From an uncultured Rikenella sp. (GTDB lineage: Bacteria > Bacteroidota > Bacteroidia > Bacteroidales > Rikenellaceae), in contig NZ_CAJTMN010000021.1 of NCBI RefSeq assembly GCF_910577125.1, forward strand, positions 1 to 27,606: 27,606 bases of DNA, given 5' to 3'. The notes under the pieces were generated by a model. The model made no database searches. It saw nothing but the letters and a program-made list of their open reading frames with translations, and was not told the DNA's origin. Both the position numbers and the translations under genes were made by a program. Shown here piece after piece: positions 6,879 to 13,540 of this stretch; position 1 is the first letter of the stretch; each line of letters opens with the position of its first letter.

Positions 6879-7064
6879 CCCGCCCCGGGCTACCGCGAAA
6901 GAGTCAATGGCGAACTGTGCAGTATCGGCAACTACGGTTTCAATTGGTCTACTGCCACGGACGACAGCAACGGGGTATACTTGGATTTCAGTGCGGAGCG
7001 CCTTCACCCTTACTATACGCATGGCCGTGCCAACGGTCTTCAGTTGCGTTGCCTCTCGGAATAA
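6879..7064 (+). pseudogene. Orphan FISUMP/DUF1566-like C-terminal domain cassette B
   Basis: A 61-codon frame starts PAPGYRE and ends GLQLRCLSE-stop, with FNWST in the place of the GYSWSS of cassette A. It has no start codon; an in-frame TAG at 6865-6867 closes it. It lies head to head with uvrB. NNY codons are frequent at positions differing from cassettes A and C (for example AAC-TAC, TTC-AAT, GAC-GAC-AGC-AAC). Unlike A and C, 77 bases rather than about 20 separate its stop from the downstream 8-bp hairpin, suggesting an extra insertion. Identity as a FISUMP-type fold is by pattern only. Confidence 0.6.
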
Positions 7065-7134
7065 ACGGGACGTGTCGCACTCACAATTGGCAGCCTCTAC
7101 CCCAATAAGCAACCTCTACTCCAGTTTACCGACA

Positions 7135-7231
7135 CAGCCGTAGCGAAACGCAGTTTCGCTCTGTCCCGCCGGGGTCACCCGGACGCCGCCCGCGAAGGGC
7201 AGTTCCGTCCTGTTCGATGCTCGACCGCGCG
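7135..7231 (+). repeat. R block, left copy of island 2
   Basis: It contains the hairpin AGCGAAAC-gca-GTTTCGCT (7142-7160), then CTGTCCCGCCGGGGTCACCC and GGGCAGTTCCGTCCTG, nearly identical to the R block after cassette C. No alpha hairpin follows directly, unlike islands 1 and 3. Confidence 0.75.
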
Positions 7232-7325
7232 CTCCCCGGGTGGGCCGAAGGCCCAGTGCGCAAGCCCGGCGATTCCTCGCGGAATCGTGCTATTCATTCT
7301 CAAAATACATTTCGTAACGCCCGTA

Positions 7326-7399
7326 GCAGTCCGGCGCCAGCGGAGGCGCAACGAGCTCCGTCGAGTTGCAGTCCTCCGCCTGCCGGGGCGTCGGACTGC
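7326..7399. repeat. Long bulged hairpin, GCAGT type, island 2
   Basis: GCAGTCCG pairs with CGGACTGC; inside, GGAGG and CAAC pair with GTTG and CCTCC around a GAGCTCC loop region. The copy in island 1 (4009-4082) differs at several paired positions. Confidence 0.6.
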
Positions 7400-7450
7400 G
7401 CGACCCTAAAGGGTCGCAAAAGCTCTGCCACAAGCACCGCCCCGTGTCCA

Positions 7451-7482
7451 CCTCACTGCGGCTCCGCTATCGCTCCGCCGCG
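7451..7482 (+). repeat. Conserved 32-bp island motif, copy 2
   Basis: It begins CCTCACTGCGGCTCCGC and ends CGCTCCGCCGCG, with two changes from copy 1, and directly precedes hairpin H4. Confidence 0.75.
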
Positions 7483-7486
7483 ATTC

Positions 7487-7561
7487 GCGCGCCTTACGCG
7501 ATTCATTCTATTTCGGCTCACCGCCGAAATGATTGAATCGCTTCTTCAGGCGGCGGCGCGC
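7487..7561. repeat. Long bulged hairpin, alpha-like (H4)
   Basis: The outer stem is GCGCGCC with GGCGCGC; the inner stem GCGATTCA with TGAATCGC continues into ATTTCGGC with GCCGAAAT around the loop TCACC. The 3' arm carries the extra bases, as in H2. Confidence 0.7.
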
Positions 7562-7575
7562 CGGGAACGATTCAG

Positions 7576-7654
7576 CCGTCGCCCGCTGGGATTTCATCTC
7601 GATTTTGCTCGTCGCAAAACGAGTGAAATCCCTCTTTACGCGGGCGGGCGACGG
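7576..7654. repeat. Long bulged hairpin, beta type (H5)
   Basis: CCGTCGCCCGC pairs with GCGGG-CGGG-CGACGG; inner stems GGGATTTCA with TGAAATCCC and TTTTGC with GCAAAA. It is nearly identical to H8 in island 3, showing that inner stems are sometimes shared between islands. Confidence 0.75.
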
Positions 7655-7764
7655 GAGAGCTTTGCGCCAGCTGGAACTGCCCTTACGCCGGGCGGGCGGT
7701 GCGTGCCGCACTCCCAATGGGCCGTGTCGCCCCAAATCTTCGCCCCGTTCTCTGCGCGCGGTTT

Positions 7765-7841
7765 CAGTCGCCCGCGGCAATTCTGTTGGTTGGCCGAATG
7801 CCAACCAACAGAATATGCCCTCTTAAGCGGGCGGGCGACTG
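7765..7841. repeat. Long bulged hairpin, beta type (H6)
   Basis: CAGTCGCCCGC pairs with GCGGGCGGGCGACTG, and the 15-base inner stem ATTCTGTTGGTTGGC pairs perfectly with GCCAACCAACAGAAT around CGAAT. The outer frame and the flanking GGCA and ATGCC match H3; the inner stem does not. Confidence 0.8.
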
Positions 7842-7926
7842 TCGAGCTTCGACTGCGCTCAGGCCGCGCGGGCCCCACGTCCCGTGGACGGGCGAAACTT
7901 ACGTTTCGCTGCGGCAGCCTATACCC
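7842..7926 (-). repeat. R block, inverted right copy of island 2
   Basis: The reverse complement carries GGGGTATAGGCTGCCGCAGC, a GCGAAAC-ttac-GTTTCGC hairpin (7892-7909 on the plus strand) and a distant version of the remaining R sequence ending in AAGCTCGAC. It is more diverged than the island 1 right copy. Confidence 0.6.
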
Positions 7927-8055
7927 CACTCTTTGACCGCGCGCCTTACGCTCCGCAATTCTTAGTCTTTGTCGCGCGCCACGTCCCGTGGACGGGAAAT
8001 GCTGCGCATTTCTGCGGCTGGGTCGGCCCAACCCCCTCGTCCCGTTCTCTGTTTG

Positions 8056-8961
8056 CTACGCCTCAGGCTCCGCAGCCCTTAAGCTGCGGACGCACTCGGC
8101 CAGGCTCTCGCGCCAGTCGGGAACCCGAACGCCGAATGTCGCCCGGATCCGGTCGGTCGACAGCACCGACCACGCCGGCCGCGCCGCCGCGGCCGGATAT
8201 TCGGCCGTCGTAATGGCACGAACTTCGCACTGCCGTCCCCCCAACCGCATAATCTCGCGCGCAAATTCGCACCAGTTCGTCCGACCGCCGTTCGTGTAAT
8301 GATACAGTCCGAAACCGGCCGCGGCCGGATGCCCGTCGGCAAAAACGATCATCTCCATAAGCGCCGCCGCCAAATCCCGCGCATAGGTCGGTGTCCCCCA
8401 CTGATCCGCCACCACGCCGAGCTCCGGACGCTCGCCGCCCAGCCTCAACATCGTCTTCACGAAGTTATTTCCAAAGGTGCTGTACAGCCACGCCGTCCGC
8501 ACGACAAAACTCCGCTCGTAAGCCAAGGCCGCCGCCTCGCCGGCCAGCTTCGTCCGACCGTAGACCGACTGCGGCCCGGTCGGCTCCCCTTCGGTCAGGG
8601 CATGTTCGTCGGCCGGCCGACGGCCGTCGAAGACATAGTCGGTCGAAACCTGCACGAATCCCGCCCCCACCGCTCCGGCGGCCGCAACGAGATTCCGGAC
8701 GGCCGCCGCATTGAGCTGCTCAGCCCGTTCGGCATCCGACTCGGCCCGATCCACCGCCGTATAGGCCGCCGCATTCACGATCCACTGCGGACGCTCATGC
8801 CCGACAAAAGCCTGCACGGCCGCCGCATCTGTAATATCCAGTTCGGCGACGTCCGTAAAGACGAACTCGTATCCGTCCCGATACCTCCCGTCGCGGTCGA
8901 TCGACCGCAATTCGTTCCCCAGCTGTCCGTTGGCACCCGTAACGACTATCTTTTTCCGCAT
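8056..8961 (-). CDS. rfbD: dTDP-4-dehydrorhamnose reductase
   Basis: RfbD (RmlD) catalyses the last step of dTDP-L-rhamnose synthesis, NAD(P)H reduction of dTDP-6-deoxy-L-lyxo-4-hexulose. The Rossmann motif TGANGQLG is at residues 8-15 and the YxxxK pair at Y134/K138 (YGRTKLAGE), after the conserved STDYVFDG segment. Length 301 is normal. It lies 21 bases after rfbB, so the two are probably cotranscribed; rfbA and rfbC are not in the window. The last codons and the TAG stop coincide with a module (GCTGCGGAGCCTGAGGCGTAG) also found in DR-I and at the end of the Gate-domain gene, so the extreme C-terminus appears to come from repeat sequence. Confidence 0.95.
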   Translation of the reverse strand: MRKKIVVTGANGQLGNELRSIDRDGRYRDGYEFVFTDVAELDITDAAAVQAFVGHERPQWIVNAAAYTAVDRAESDAERAEQLNAAAVRNLVAAAGAVGAGFVQVSTDYVFDGRRPADEHALTEGEPTGPQSVYGRTKLAGEAAALAYERSFVVRTAWLYSTFGNNFVKTMLRLGGERPELGVVADQWGTPTYARDLAAALMEMIVFADGHPAAAGFGLYHYTNGGRTNWCEFAREIMRLGGRQCEVRAITTAEYPAAAARPAWSVLSTDRIRATFGVRVPDWRESLAECVRSLRAAEPEA

Positions 8962-8982
8962 GGTTCCCTGCTTTTAAATCCG

Positions 8983-10053
8983 TTACCGGTTGCCGTACAT
9001 TTCGGCGTAATACTTTTCGTAAGCTCCGCTGGTGATGTGATCCATCCACTCCTGGTTGTCCAGATACCACCGGATGGTCTTCTCGATCCCCTCTTCGAAC
9101 TGCAACGAAGGCTCCCAGCCCAACTCTTCGTGCAGTTTGGTGGAGTCGATGGCATACCGCTTGTCATGTCCGGCGCGATCCTGCACGTAGGTGATCAGGT
9201 GGTCGGAATGGCCCTCGGGATTCCCCAGCAGGCGATCGGCGGTGCGGATCATCACTTTAATCAGGTCGATATTCCGCCACTCGTTGAAACCGCCGATGTT
9301 GTAAGTCTCTCCGTTCCGCCCCCGGTGGAAGATGGTGTCGATGGCCCGGGCGTGATCCACCACGTAGAGCCAGTCGCGCACGTTCTCGCCCGTCCCATAG
9401 ACTGGCAGCGGCTTCCCGTGGCGGATGTTGTTGATGAACAGCGGGATGAGCTTCTCCGGGAACTGGTTGGGCCCGTAGTTGTTGGAGCAATTCGAAATCA
9501 CAATCGGCAGGCCGTAGGTGTTCCCGAAAGCCCGGACGAAGTGGTCGCTCGAAGCCTTGGAGGCGGAGTAGGGCGACTGCGGATCGTAAGCGGTGGTCTC
9601 GACGAAGAAAGTATCCGGTTCGTGGAGCGAGCCGTAGACTTCGTCGGTCGAGATGTGGTAGAACCGTTTGCCGGCCATCCCGCCGCCGGCCTCCGAACTC
9701 CAGTACTCCCGGGCGGCCTGCAACAGGGCGAGCGTCCCCAGAACGTTGGTCTGGGCGAAGGCGAAGGGGTCTTTGATCGAGCGGTCTACGTGGCTCTCGG
9801 CGGCCAGATGGATGACGCCGTCGATCCGGTGGTCGGCGAAGATCCGGCGCAGGTGGTCGATGTCGCAGATATCGCCTTTGACAAAGTGGTAGTTCGGGCA
9901 CTTCGCCGAGACGTCGGTCAGGTTCTCCAGATTCCCGGCGTAGGTGAGTTTGTCGAGGTTGTAGACCCGATAGTCCGGGTATTTCTCGCAAAAGAGCCGC
10001 ACGACGTGCGAGCCGATAAAGCCGGCTCCTCCGGTAATCAGTATGTTTCTCAT
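8983..10053 (-). CDS. rfbB: dTDP-glucose 4,6-dehydratase
   Basis: RfbB (RmlB) converts dTDP-glucose to dTDP-4-keto-6-deoxyglucose with bound NAD, an early step toward dTDP-rhamnose and other deoxysugars. Visible are the NAD-binding GGAGFIG (residues 8-14), the catalytic TDE triad (T136, D137, E138 in STDEVYG) and YxxxK (Y162/K166 in YSASK). The frame is open for 29 more codons to 10140, but ATG at 10053 (MRNILITGG) places the Rossmann motif at the normal distance and gives the usual length of 356. It is followed 21 bases later by rfbD. The product probably feeds surface polysaccharide, in keeping with the export and Kdo genes nearby. Confidence 0.96.
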   Translation of the reverse strand: MRNILITGGAGFIGSHVVRLFCEKYPDYRVYNLDKLTYAGNLENLTDVSAKCPNYHFVKGDICDIDHLRRIFADHRIDGVIHLAAESHVDRSIKDPFAFAQTNVLGTLALLQAAREYWSSEAGGGMAGKRFYHISTDEVYGSLHEPDTFFVETTAYDPQSPYSASKASSDHFVRAFGNTYGLPIVISNCSNNYGPNQFPEKLIPLFINNIRHGKPLPVYGTGENVRDWLYVVDHARAIDTIFHRGRNGETYNIGGFNEWRNIDLIKVMIRTADRLLGNPEGHSDHLITYVQDRAGHDKRYAIDSTKLHEELGWEPSLQFEEGIEKTIRWYLDNQEWMDHITSGAYEKYYAEMYGNR

Positions 10054-10163
10054 GGTTTTATATGTTCCTGCGGGGGTGAAATCGCTGAGCGAAGGAACCT
10101 CCTTTTTGTCTTTCCGCGAAACGGTGGCGATCAGTCCCATGGGTATATGACGATCGGATGGGG

Positions 10164-10583
10164 CTATTTATTGTCGCTGCGCGCTTTCAGCAGGTCGCGG
10201 ATCTCGGTCAGCAGCTCCTGATCTTTGGTCGGCGCCGGAGCCGGGGCTTCGGCTTTCGCCTTTTCGGTCTTGCTCTTGAGGGTGTTCATCACTTTCACGA
10301 GGGCGAAGATGGAGAAGGCGATGATGATGAAGTCGATGACGGTCTGGATGAATTTCCCGTAACCGATCACCACGGCGGGTTCGTCGCCGGCGGCTTTCTT
10401 CAGGGTGAAGGCGAGGTCGGAGAAGTCGACGCCGCCGAGCAGCACGCCGATCGGAGGCATGATCACGTCGCTGACCAGCGAGCTGACGATCTTGCCGAAA
10501 GCGGCACCGATGATGATACCGACGGCCATATCGACCACGTTGCCGCGCATGGCGAATTGCTTGAACTCAGATAACCATTTCAT
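10164..10583 (-). CDS. mscL: Large-conductance mechanosensitive channel MscL
   Basis: MscL opens under membrane tension to release solutes during osmotic downshock. The 139-residue protein shows the N-terminal amphipathic helix (MKWLSEFKQFAMRGN), TM1 with VVDMAVGIIIGAAFGKIV, the DVIMPPIGVLLGG loop, a TM2 around FIQTVIDFIIIAFSIFALV, and a charged C-terminal helix ending in a predicted bundle. Length and order match the family. It lies 37 bases after prfB on the same strand, so the two may share a transcript; a 110-base gap separates it from rfbB. Confidence 0.96.
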   Translation of the reverse strand: MKWLSEFKQFAMRGNVVDMAVGIIIGAAFGKIVSSLVSDVIMPPIGVLLGGVDFSDLAFTLKKAAGDEPAVVIGYGKFIQTVIDFIIIAFSIFALVKVMNTLKSKTEKAKAEAPAPAPTKDQELLTEIRDLLKARSDNK

Positions 10584-10620
10584 AGCGTTGATGTTTTTAA
10601 TCGTTTATTTCCGGATGTTT

Positions 10621-11710
10621 CTATGCCTGACCGCCGAACTCCATCAGGTAGGCTTTGATGAAGTCGTCGATCTCGCCGTCCATGACGCGTTCGACGTCGG
10701 AGGTCTGGTGGGAGGTGCGGTGGTCTTTGACGCGGCGGTCGTCGAAGACGTAGCTGCGGATCTGGGAGCCCCACTCGATCTTCTTTTTCTGCCCTTCGAG
10801 CTCGGCCTGGGCGGCCATGCGCTTCTCCATCTCGAGCTGGTAGAGCTTCGACCGCAGGATGCGCAGGGCGTTCTCCTTGTTCATGATCTGCGAGCGGGTC
10901 TCGGTGTTCTCGATGACGATGCCGGTCGGGATGTGGTAGAGCCGGACGCCGGTCTCGACCTTGTTGACGTTCTGCCCTCCCGCGCCGCTGCTGCGGTAGG
11001 TGTCCCACTTGATATCCCCGGCGTTGATGACGATCTCGATGGTGTCGTCCACGGCGGGCGAGACGAAGACGCTGGCAAAGGTGGTCTGCCGCTTGTTGTT
11101 GGCGTTGAAGGGGGAGAGGCGCACCATCCGGTGGACGCCGTTCTCGCTCTTGAGGTAGCCGTAGGCGTAGTCGCCGACGAATTCGATCATGGCGGATTTG
11201 ACGCCCACTTCGTCGCCGTCCTGGATGTCGAGCACTTTGACGGTGTAACCGTTCCGCTCGCCCCAGCGGGTGTACATCCGCAGGAGCATCGAGGCCCAGT
11301 CCAGGGCTTCGGTACCTCCGGCGCCGGAGTTGATCTCCATAATGGCGCCCATCTTGTCTTCCTCGGAACGGAGCATGTTGCGCATCTCCAAGGCTTCGAT
11401 CAGTTTCAGGGCTTTGTCATACGCCGCATCGAGGTCGGCTTCGTCCGCTGCGCCCTCTTTGATGAATTCGGGCACGAGGTTCAGCTCGTCCATGGCGGTG
11501 GCGATGGCGTCGTAGTCCACGACCCACGATTTGATGGAGGCCACTTTCTTCAGTTGTGCCTGTGCGCGCTCGGCGTCGTCCCAGAAGTCGGGGGCGAGGG
11601 TGGCGGCTTCTTCGTTTTTCAGTTCCTGACGTTTGCCGTCCAGGTCAAAGATGCCTCCTCAGCGCATCCTGGCGCCTTACAAGCTCTTTAATTTGTTCTG
11701 TGGTAATCAT
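10621..11710 (-). CDS. prfB: Peptide chain release factor 2 (programmed +1 frameshift)
   Basis: RF2 reads UGA and UAA stop codons and releases the finished peptide. The gene is in two frames: 21 codons from ATG at 11710 (MITTEQIKELVRRQDALRRHL) reach an in-frame TGA at 11647-11645, then reading shifts +1 to GAC at 11646 and runs to 10621. The joined product is 362 residues. The stop-recognition tripeptide SPF is at about residues 199-201 and the catalytic GGQ at about 244-246. The frame that opens at 11544 is only part of the protein. Orphan cassette C begins 54 bases upstream, leaving little room for a promoter, and no TAnnTTTG box is visible. Confidence 0.96.
11644..11659 (-). promoter_or_regulatory. 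RF2 autoregulatory +1 frameshift site
   Basis: The minus strand reads AGGAGGCATCTTTGAC: an internal Shine-Dalgarno-like AGGAGG three bases before the CTT-TGA-C slippery stop. When RF2 is scarce, slow termination at TGA favours the shift that makes RF2. The frames on both sides encode conserved RF2 sequence, confirming the shift. The strong internal SD is noteworthy in a phylum where SD use at gene starts is weak. Confidence 0.96.
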
Positions 11711-11764
11711 TTATTCTGTTGTTTCGTTCGTTTTCGTTCTGTGGGAACGGAGGGTGTTTTTTTG

Positions 11765-11962
11765 TCCGCCCCGGGCTTCCGCGACGCGGGCGTCAACGGG
11801 CGTTTGGGTGCCCTGATGTTCGTCGGCGACAGCGGATACGGTTGGTCGTCTGCCTTCAGCGGAACCGGCGGCATATTCTTGAGTTTCGACGCACAAGGCC
11901 TCAATTCCGGCAGCGCATACTACCGAGCAGGCGGTCGTCAGTTGCGTTGCCTCTCGGAATAA
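11765..11962 (+). pseudogene. Orphan FISUMP/DUF1566-like C-terminal domain cassette C
   Basis: A 65-codon frame SAPGFRDAGVNGRLGAL...GYGWSSAF...RQLRCLSE-stop. It shares GFRDAG-NGRLGAL with cassette A and the LRCLSE end with A and B. The frame opens a little further upstream into T-rich sequence but has no gene body; the shared region starts at the APGF codons. Differences from A at AAC-type positions include AAC-AAC to GAC-AGC and CAT to AGT. It lies head to head with prfB and is followed 20 bases after its stop by an 8-bp hairpin. It may be a relic, a donor cassette, or an ectopic copy. Confidence 0.6.
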
Positions 11963-11975
11963 ACGGGGGCCGAAA

Positions 11976-12067
11976 CTGTCTTAGCGAAACGCAGTTTCGC
12001 TCTGTCCCGCCGGGGTCACCCGGACGCCGCCCGCGCAGGGCAGTTTCGTCCGGCTCAAAGCTCGCAC
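11976..12067 (+). repeat. R block, left copy of island 3
   Basis: CTGTCTTAGCG, hairpin AGCGAAAC-gca-GTTTCGCT (11983-12001), CTGTCCCGCCGGGGTCACCC and GGGCAGTTTCGTCCGGCTC, closely matching the other left copies and leading straight into hairpin H7 as in island 1. Confidence 0.78.
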
Positions 12068-12142
12068 CGCGCGCCGACGCCTTAAAAGGGAAATCGTCAA
12101 AATGTGCCAGCACATTTTGACAGGATTTCCCCAAGGCGCGCG
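12068..12142. repeat. Long bulged hairpin, alpha type (H7)
   Basis: The outer stem is CGCGCGCC with GGCGCGCG, the middle stem GGGAAATC with GGATTTCCC, and the inner stem TCAAAATGTGC pairs perfectly with GCACATTTTGA around a 2-base loop. The frame is the same as H1; the inner stem partly differs. Confidence 0.8.
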
Positions 12143-12357
12143 AAAAAACGACTGCAATCCTGCGGTTCGAAGAGCTGCGCTCCGAGATGGGCACCACTTG
12201 CAGCCTACTTCACCTCAATACGGGCCGGGCGCCCGGGAGGTACCGCAATTTTCGGCGCGTAAGCGACGTGTTGCGGGCCTCCCGTGGGGAGGCGTCCGGC
12301 CCGCGCGACCCTGCGGGTCGCACGAGCTCAGCCCAGCACGGTACAAAACCGTGTCCG

Positions 12358-12389
12358 CCTCACTGCGGCTCCGCTGTCGCTCCGCCACG
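12358..12389 (+). repeat. Conserved 32-bp island motif, copy 3
   Basis: It begins CCTCACTGCGGCTCCGC and ends CGCTCCGCCACG, identical to copy 1, and precedes hairpin H8 by 6 bases. Confidence 0.75.
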
Positions 12390-12395
12390 TTTATT

Positions 12396-12476
12396 GCCGT
12401 CGCCCGCTGGGATTTCATCTCGATTTTGCTCTCCGCAAAACGAGTGAAATCCCTCTCCAAGCGGGCGGACGACGGC
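12396..12476. repeat. Long bulged hairpin, beta type (H8)
   Basis: GCCGTCGCCCGC pairs with GCGGGCGG-AC-GACGGC; inner stems GATTTCA with TGAAATC and TTTTGC with GCAAAA. It is nearly identical to H5. Unpaired bases are mainly on the 3' arm, the reverse orientation of H7. Confidence 0.78.
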
Positions 12477-12580
12477 TGAGCTTTGAGCCGGATAGAACTG
12501 GCCTCAGGCCGGCCGGGCCCCGCGTGCCCGCGGTGGGCAATTGGCCGTGTCGGCCCAAATCTTTGTTCACGCGCTACGCC

Positions 12581-13537
12581 TTAGGCTCCGCAACCCTTCT
12601 TTCGTGCGCGCCGAAAATGCTCCGACAAACGCATCGTCCAAACCACCGCCATCGCCATAATCACCCGGGGCACCAGCAGCCAGAAAAGCCCTACGCCCAA
12701 CGCAAAATAAAGCAGCGTATCTTCCAGCGTGGAGTGCGTCATCGCCGCATGGGCATTCAACAGCCGCGCGTCGCGCCGGGCGATCCGCCCCGACTCCACC
12801 TCGCCGATCATCACCGAAGCCCCATAGGCCAACCCCAGCGTATTCAGCACGATCCAAAGGAATGCGCAGTCCCGCGAGAGTCCGAAAACCCGCATGACCG
12901 AAGCCATCGGAGCAGTCAGGTAGTCGATCAGCGAAAACTCCCGGAGAATCTGCTGCAGGACATTCAGGCTGACGATCATCGCCAGCATCAGCGGGAAAAG
13001 CCGGGCCTGCGTCAGCGCCCAGTTTCGCAAGATCGCACCGAACGACAGGTCGCCCGCCTCGCGATGCTCCAGCAGGAGCCGCCCCGTGAAATCCGCCGGT
13101 AAAATCCGATTCAATATCCATGCCGTAAAGATCGCCATCATCAGCCGCAAGGCCGCCATCTCCCAGCCCGAACGGCACCCCGAACGACGCTGAACCACCG
13201 ATTCCACGATCAGGTTGTGGGCGATCAGCGTCATCACGGCAATAATCGTCACGCTCCGGAAGTCGAGATTCAGCGTCCCCATCACGCCGATCGCCGCGTA
13301 GACCGAGGTCAATGCGGCGGTCAGAAAGGTGAGCACCCCCTCGCCGTCGAGCCCGATGTGGGAAAAGGCCGGCGTAAGCCACTCCGAAATCGCACCAATC
13401 ACTCCCAACCCCTGCAAAACCGCTACTCCGAGTGTGATCGGCAGCATCATCTTCACCAGCCACCACCAGGTGCGCAATCCAGCCTGTACGCCGTGTATCA
13501 CACAGCCGCGCGCACGGAATTTCAATGCCTGTTGCAT
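12581..13537 (-). CDS. Nucleoside-recognition (Gate) domain membrane protein
   Basis: A 318-residue integral membrane protein with two Gate-type halves: helices around MMLPITLGVAVLQGLGVIGAI and LTFLTAALTSVYAAIGVMGTL in the first, and LALTQ/LFPLMLAMIVSLNVLQ and MRVFGLSRDCAFLWIVLN in the second. Bacteroidota proteins of this kind are annotated as nucleoside-recognition or spore-maturation-like proteins; the substrate is not established. The start MQQALKFRARG lies 3 bases after the folA stop, indicating co-translation. The final GCGGAGCC-TAA, including the stop, falls in a module shared with DR-I and with the rfbD end, so the C-terminus seems repeat-derived. Confidence 0.75.
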   Translation of the reverse strand: MQQALKFRARGCVIHGVQAGLRTWWWLVKMMLPITLGVAVLQGLGVIGAISEWLTPAFSHIGLDGEGVLTFLTAALTSVYAAIGVMGTLNLDFRSVTIIAVMTLIAHNLIVESVVQRRSGCRSGWEMAALRLMMAIFTAWILNRILPADFTGRLLLEHREAGDLSFGAILRNWALTQARLFPLMLAMIVSLNVLQQILREFSLIDYLTAPMASVMRVFGLSRDCAFLWIVLNTLGLAYGASVMIGEVESGRIARRDARLLNAHAAMTHSTLEDTLLYFALGVGLFWLLVPRVIMAMAVVWTMRLSEHFRRARKKGCGA

Positions 13538-13540
13538 GAT

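Larger units (their letters stand above)
7065..8055. repeat. Intergenic repeat island 2 (between uvrB and rfbD)
   Basis: About 990 bases without a credible gene. Plus-strand order: a unique stretch, R block (7135-7231), small hairpins at about 7235-7300, a long hairpin (7326-7399), GCGACCC/GGGTCGC (7400-7417), the conserved 32-bp motif (7451-7482), hairpins H4 and H5, an inverted R-like segment (7655-7740), hairpin H6, another inverted R segment (7842-7926), then a CGTCCCGTGGACGGG palindrome and a TACGCCTCAGGCTCCGCAG module that runs into the rfbD stop. The doubled beta hairpin plus R unit suggests an internal duplication. Confidence 0.7.
11963..12580. repeat. Intergenic repeat island 3 (between prfB and the Gate-domain gene)
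   Basis: About 620 bases without a credible gene. Order: R block (11976-12067), hairpin H7, a stretch with hairpins including GGGCCTCCC-gtgg-GGAGGC near 12270, GCGACCC/GGGTCGC (12305-12321), the conserved 32-bp motif (12358-12389), hairpin H8, and a diverged inverted R segment (12477-12560) ending in a TACGCCTTAGGCTCCGCA module at the stop of the next gene. It is the shortest of the three islands and keeps the common order. Confidence 0.7.

Noticed and set aside
3300..8055. CRISPR array in the repeat-rich islands
   Set aside because: Repeats are not evenly spaced, are palindromic with variable lengths, and no cas gene is present.
10053..10140. 29-codon N-terminal extension of rfbB
   Set aside because: It would push the NAD-binding motif away from the N-terminus; ATG at 10053 gives the normal family start and length.
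8299..10221. 640-residue open frame on the plus strand opposite rfbD/rfbB
   Set aside because: It runs across two well-supported genes on the other strand and their junction, with no recognisable domain.
11544..11544. prfB starting at the ATG at 11544
   Set aside because: Conserved RF2 sequence continues upstream through a CTT-TGA frameshift site to an ATG at 11710.
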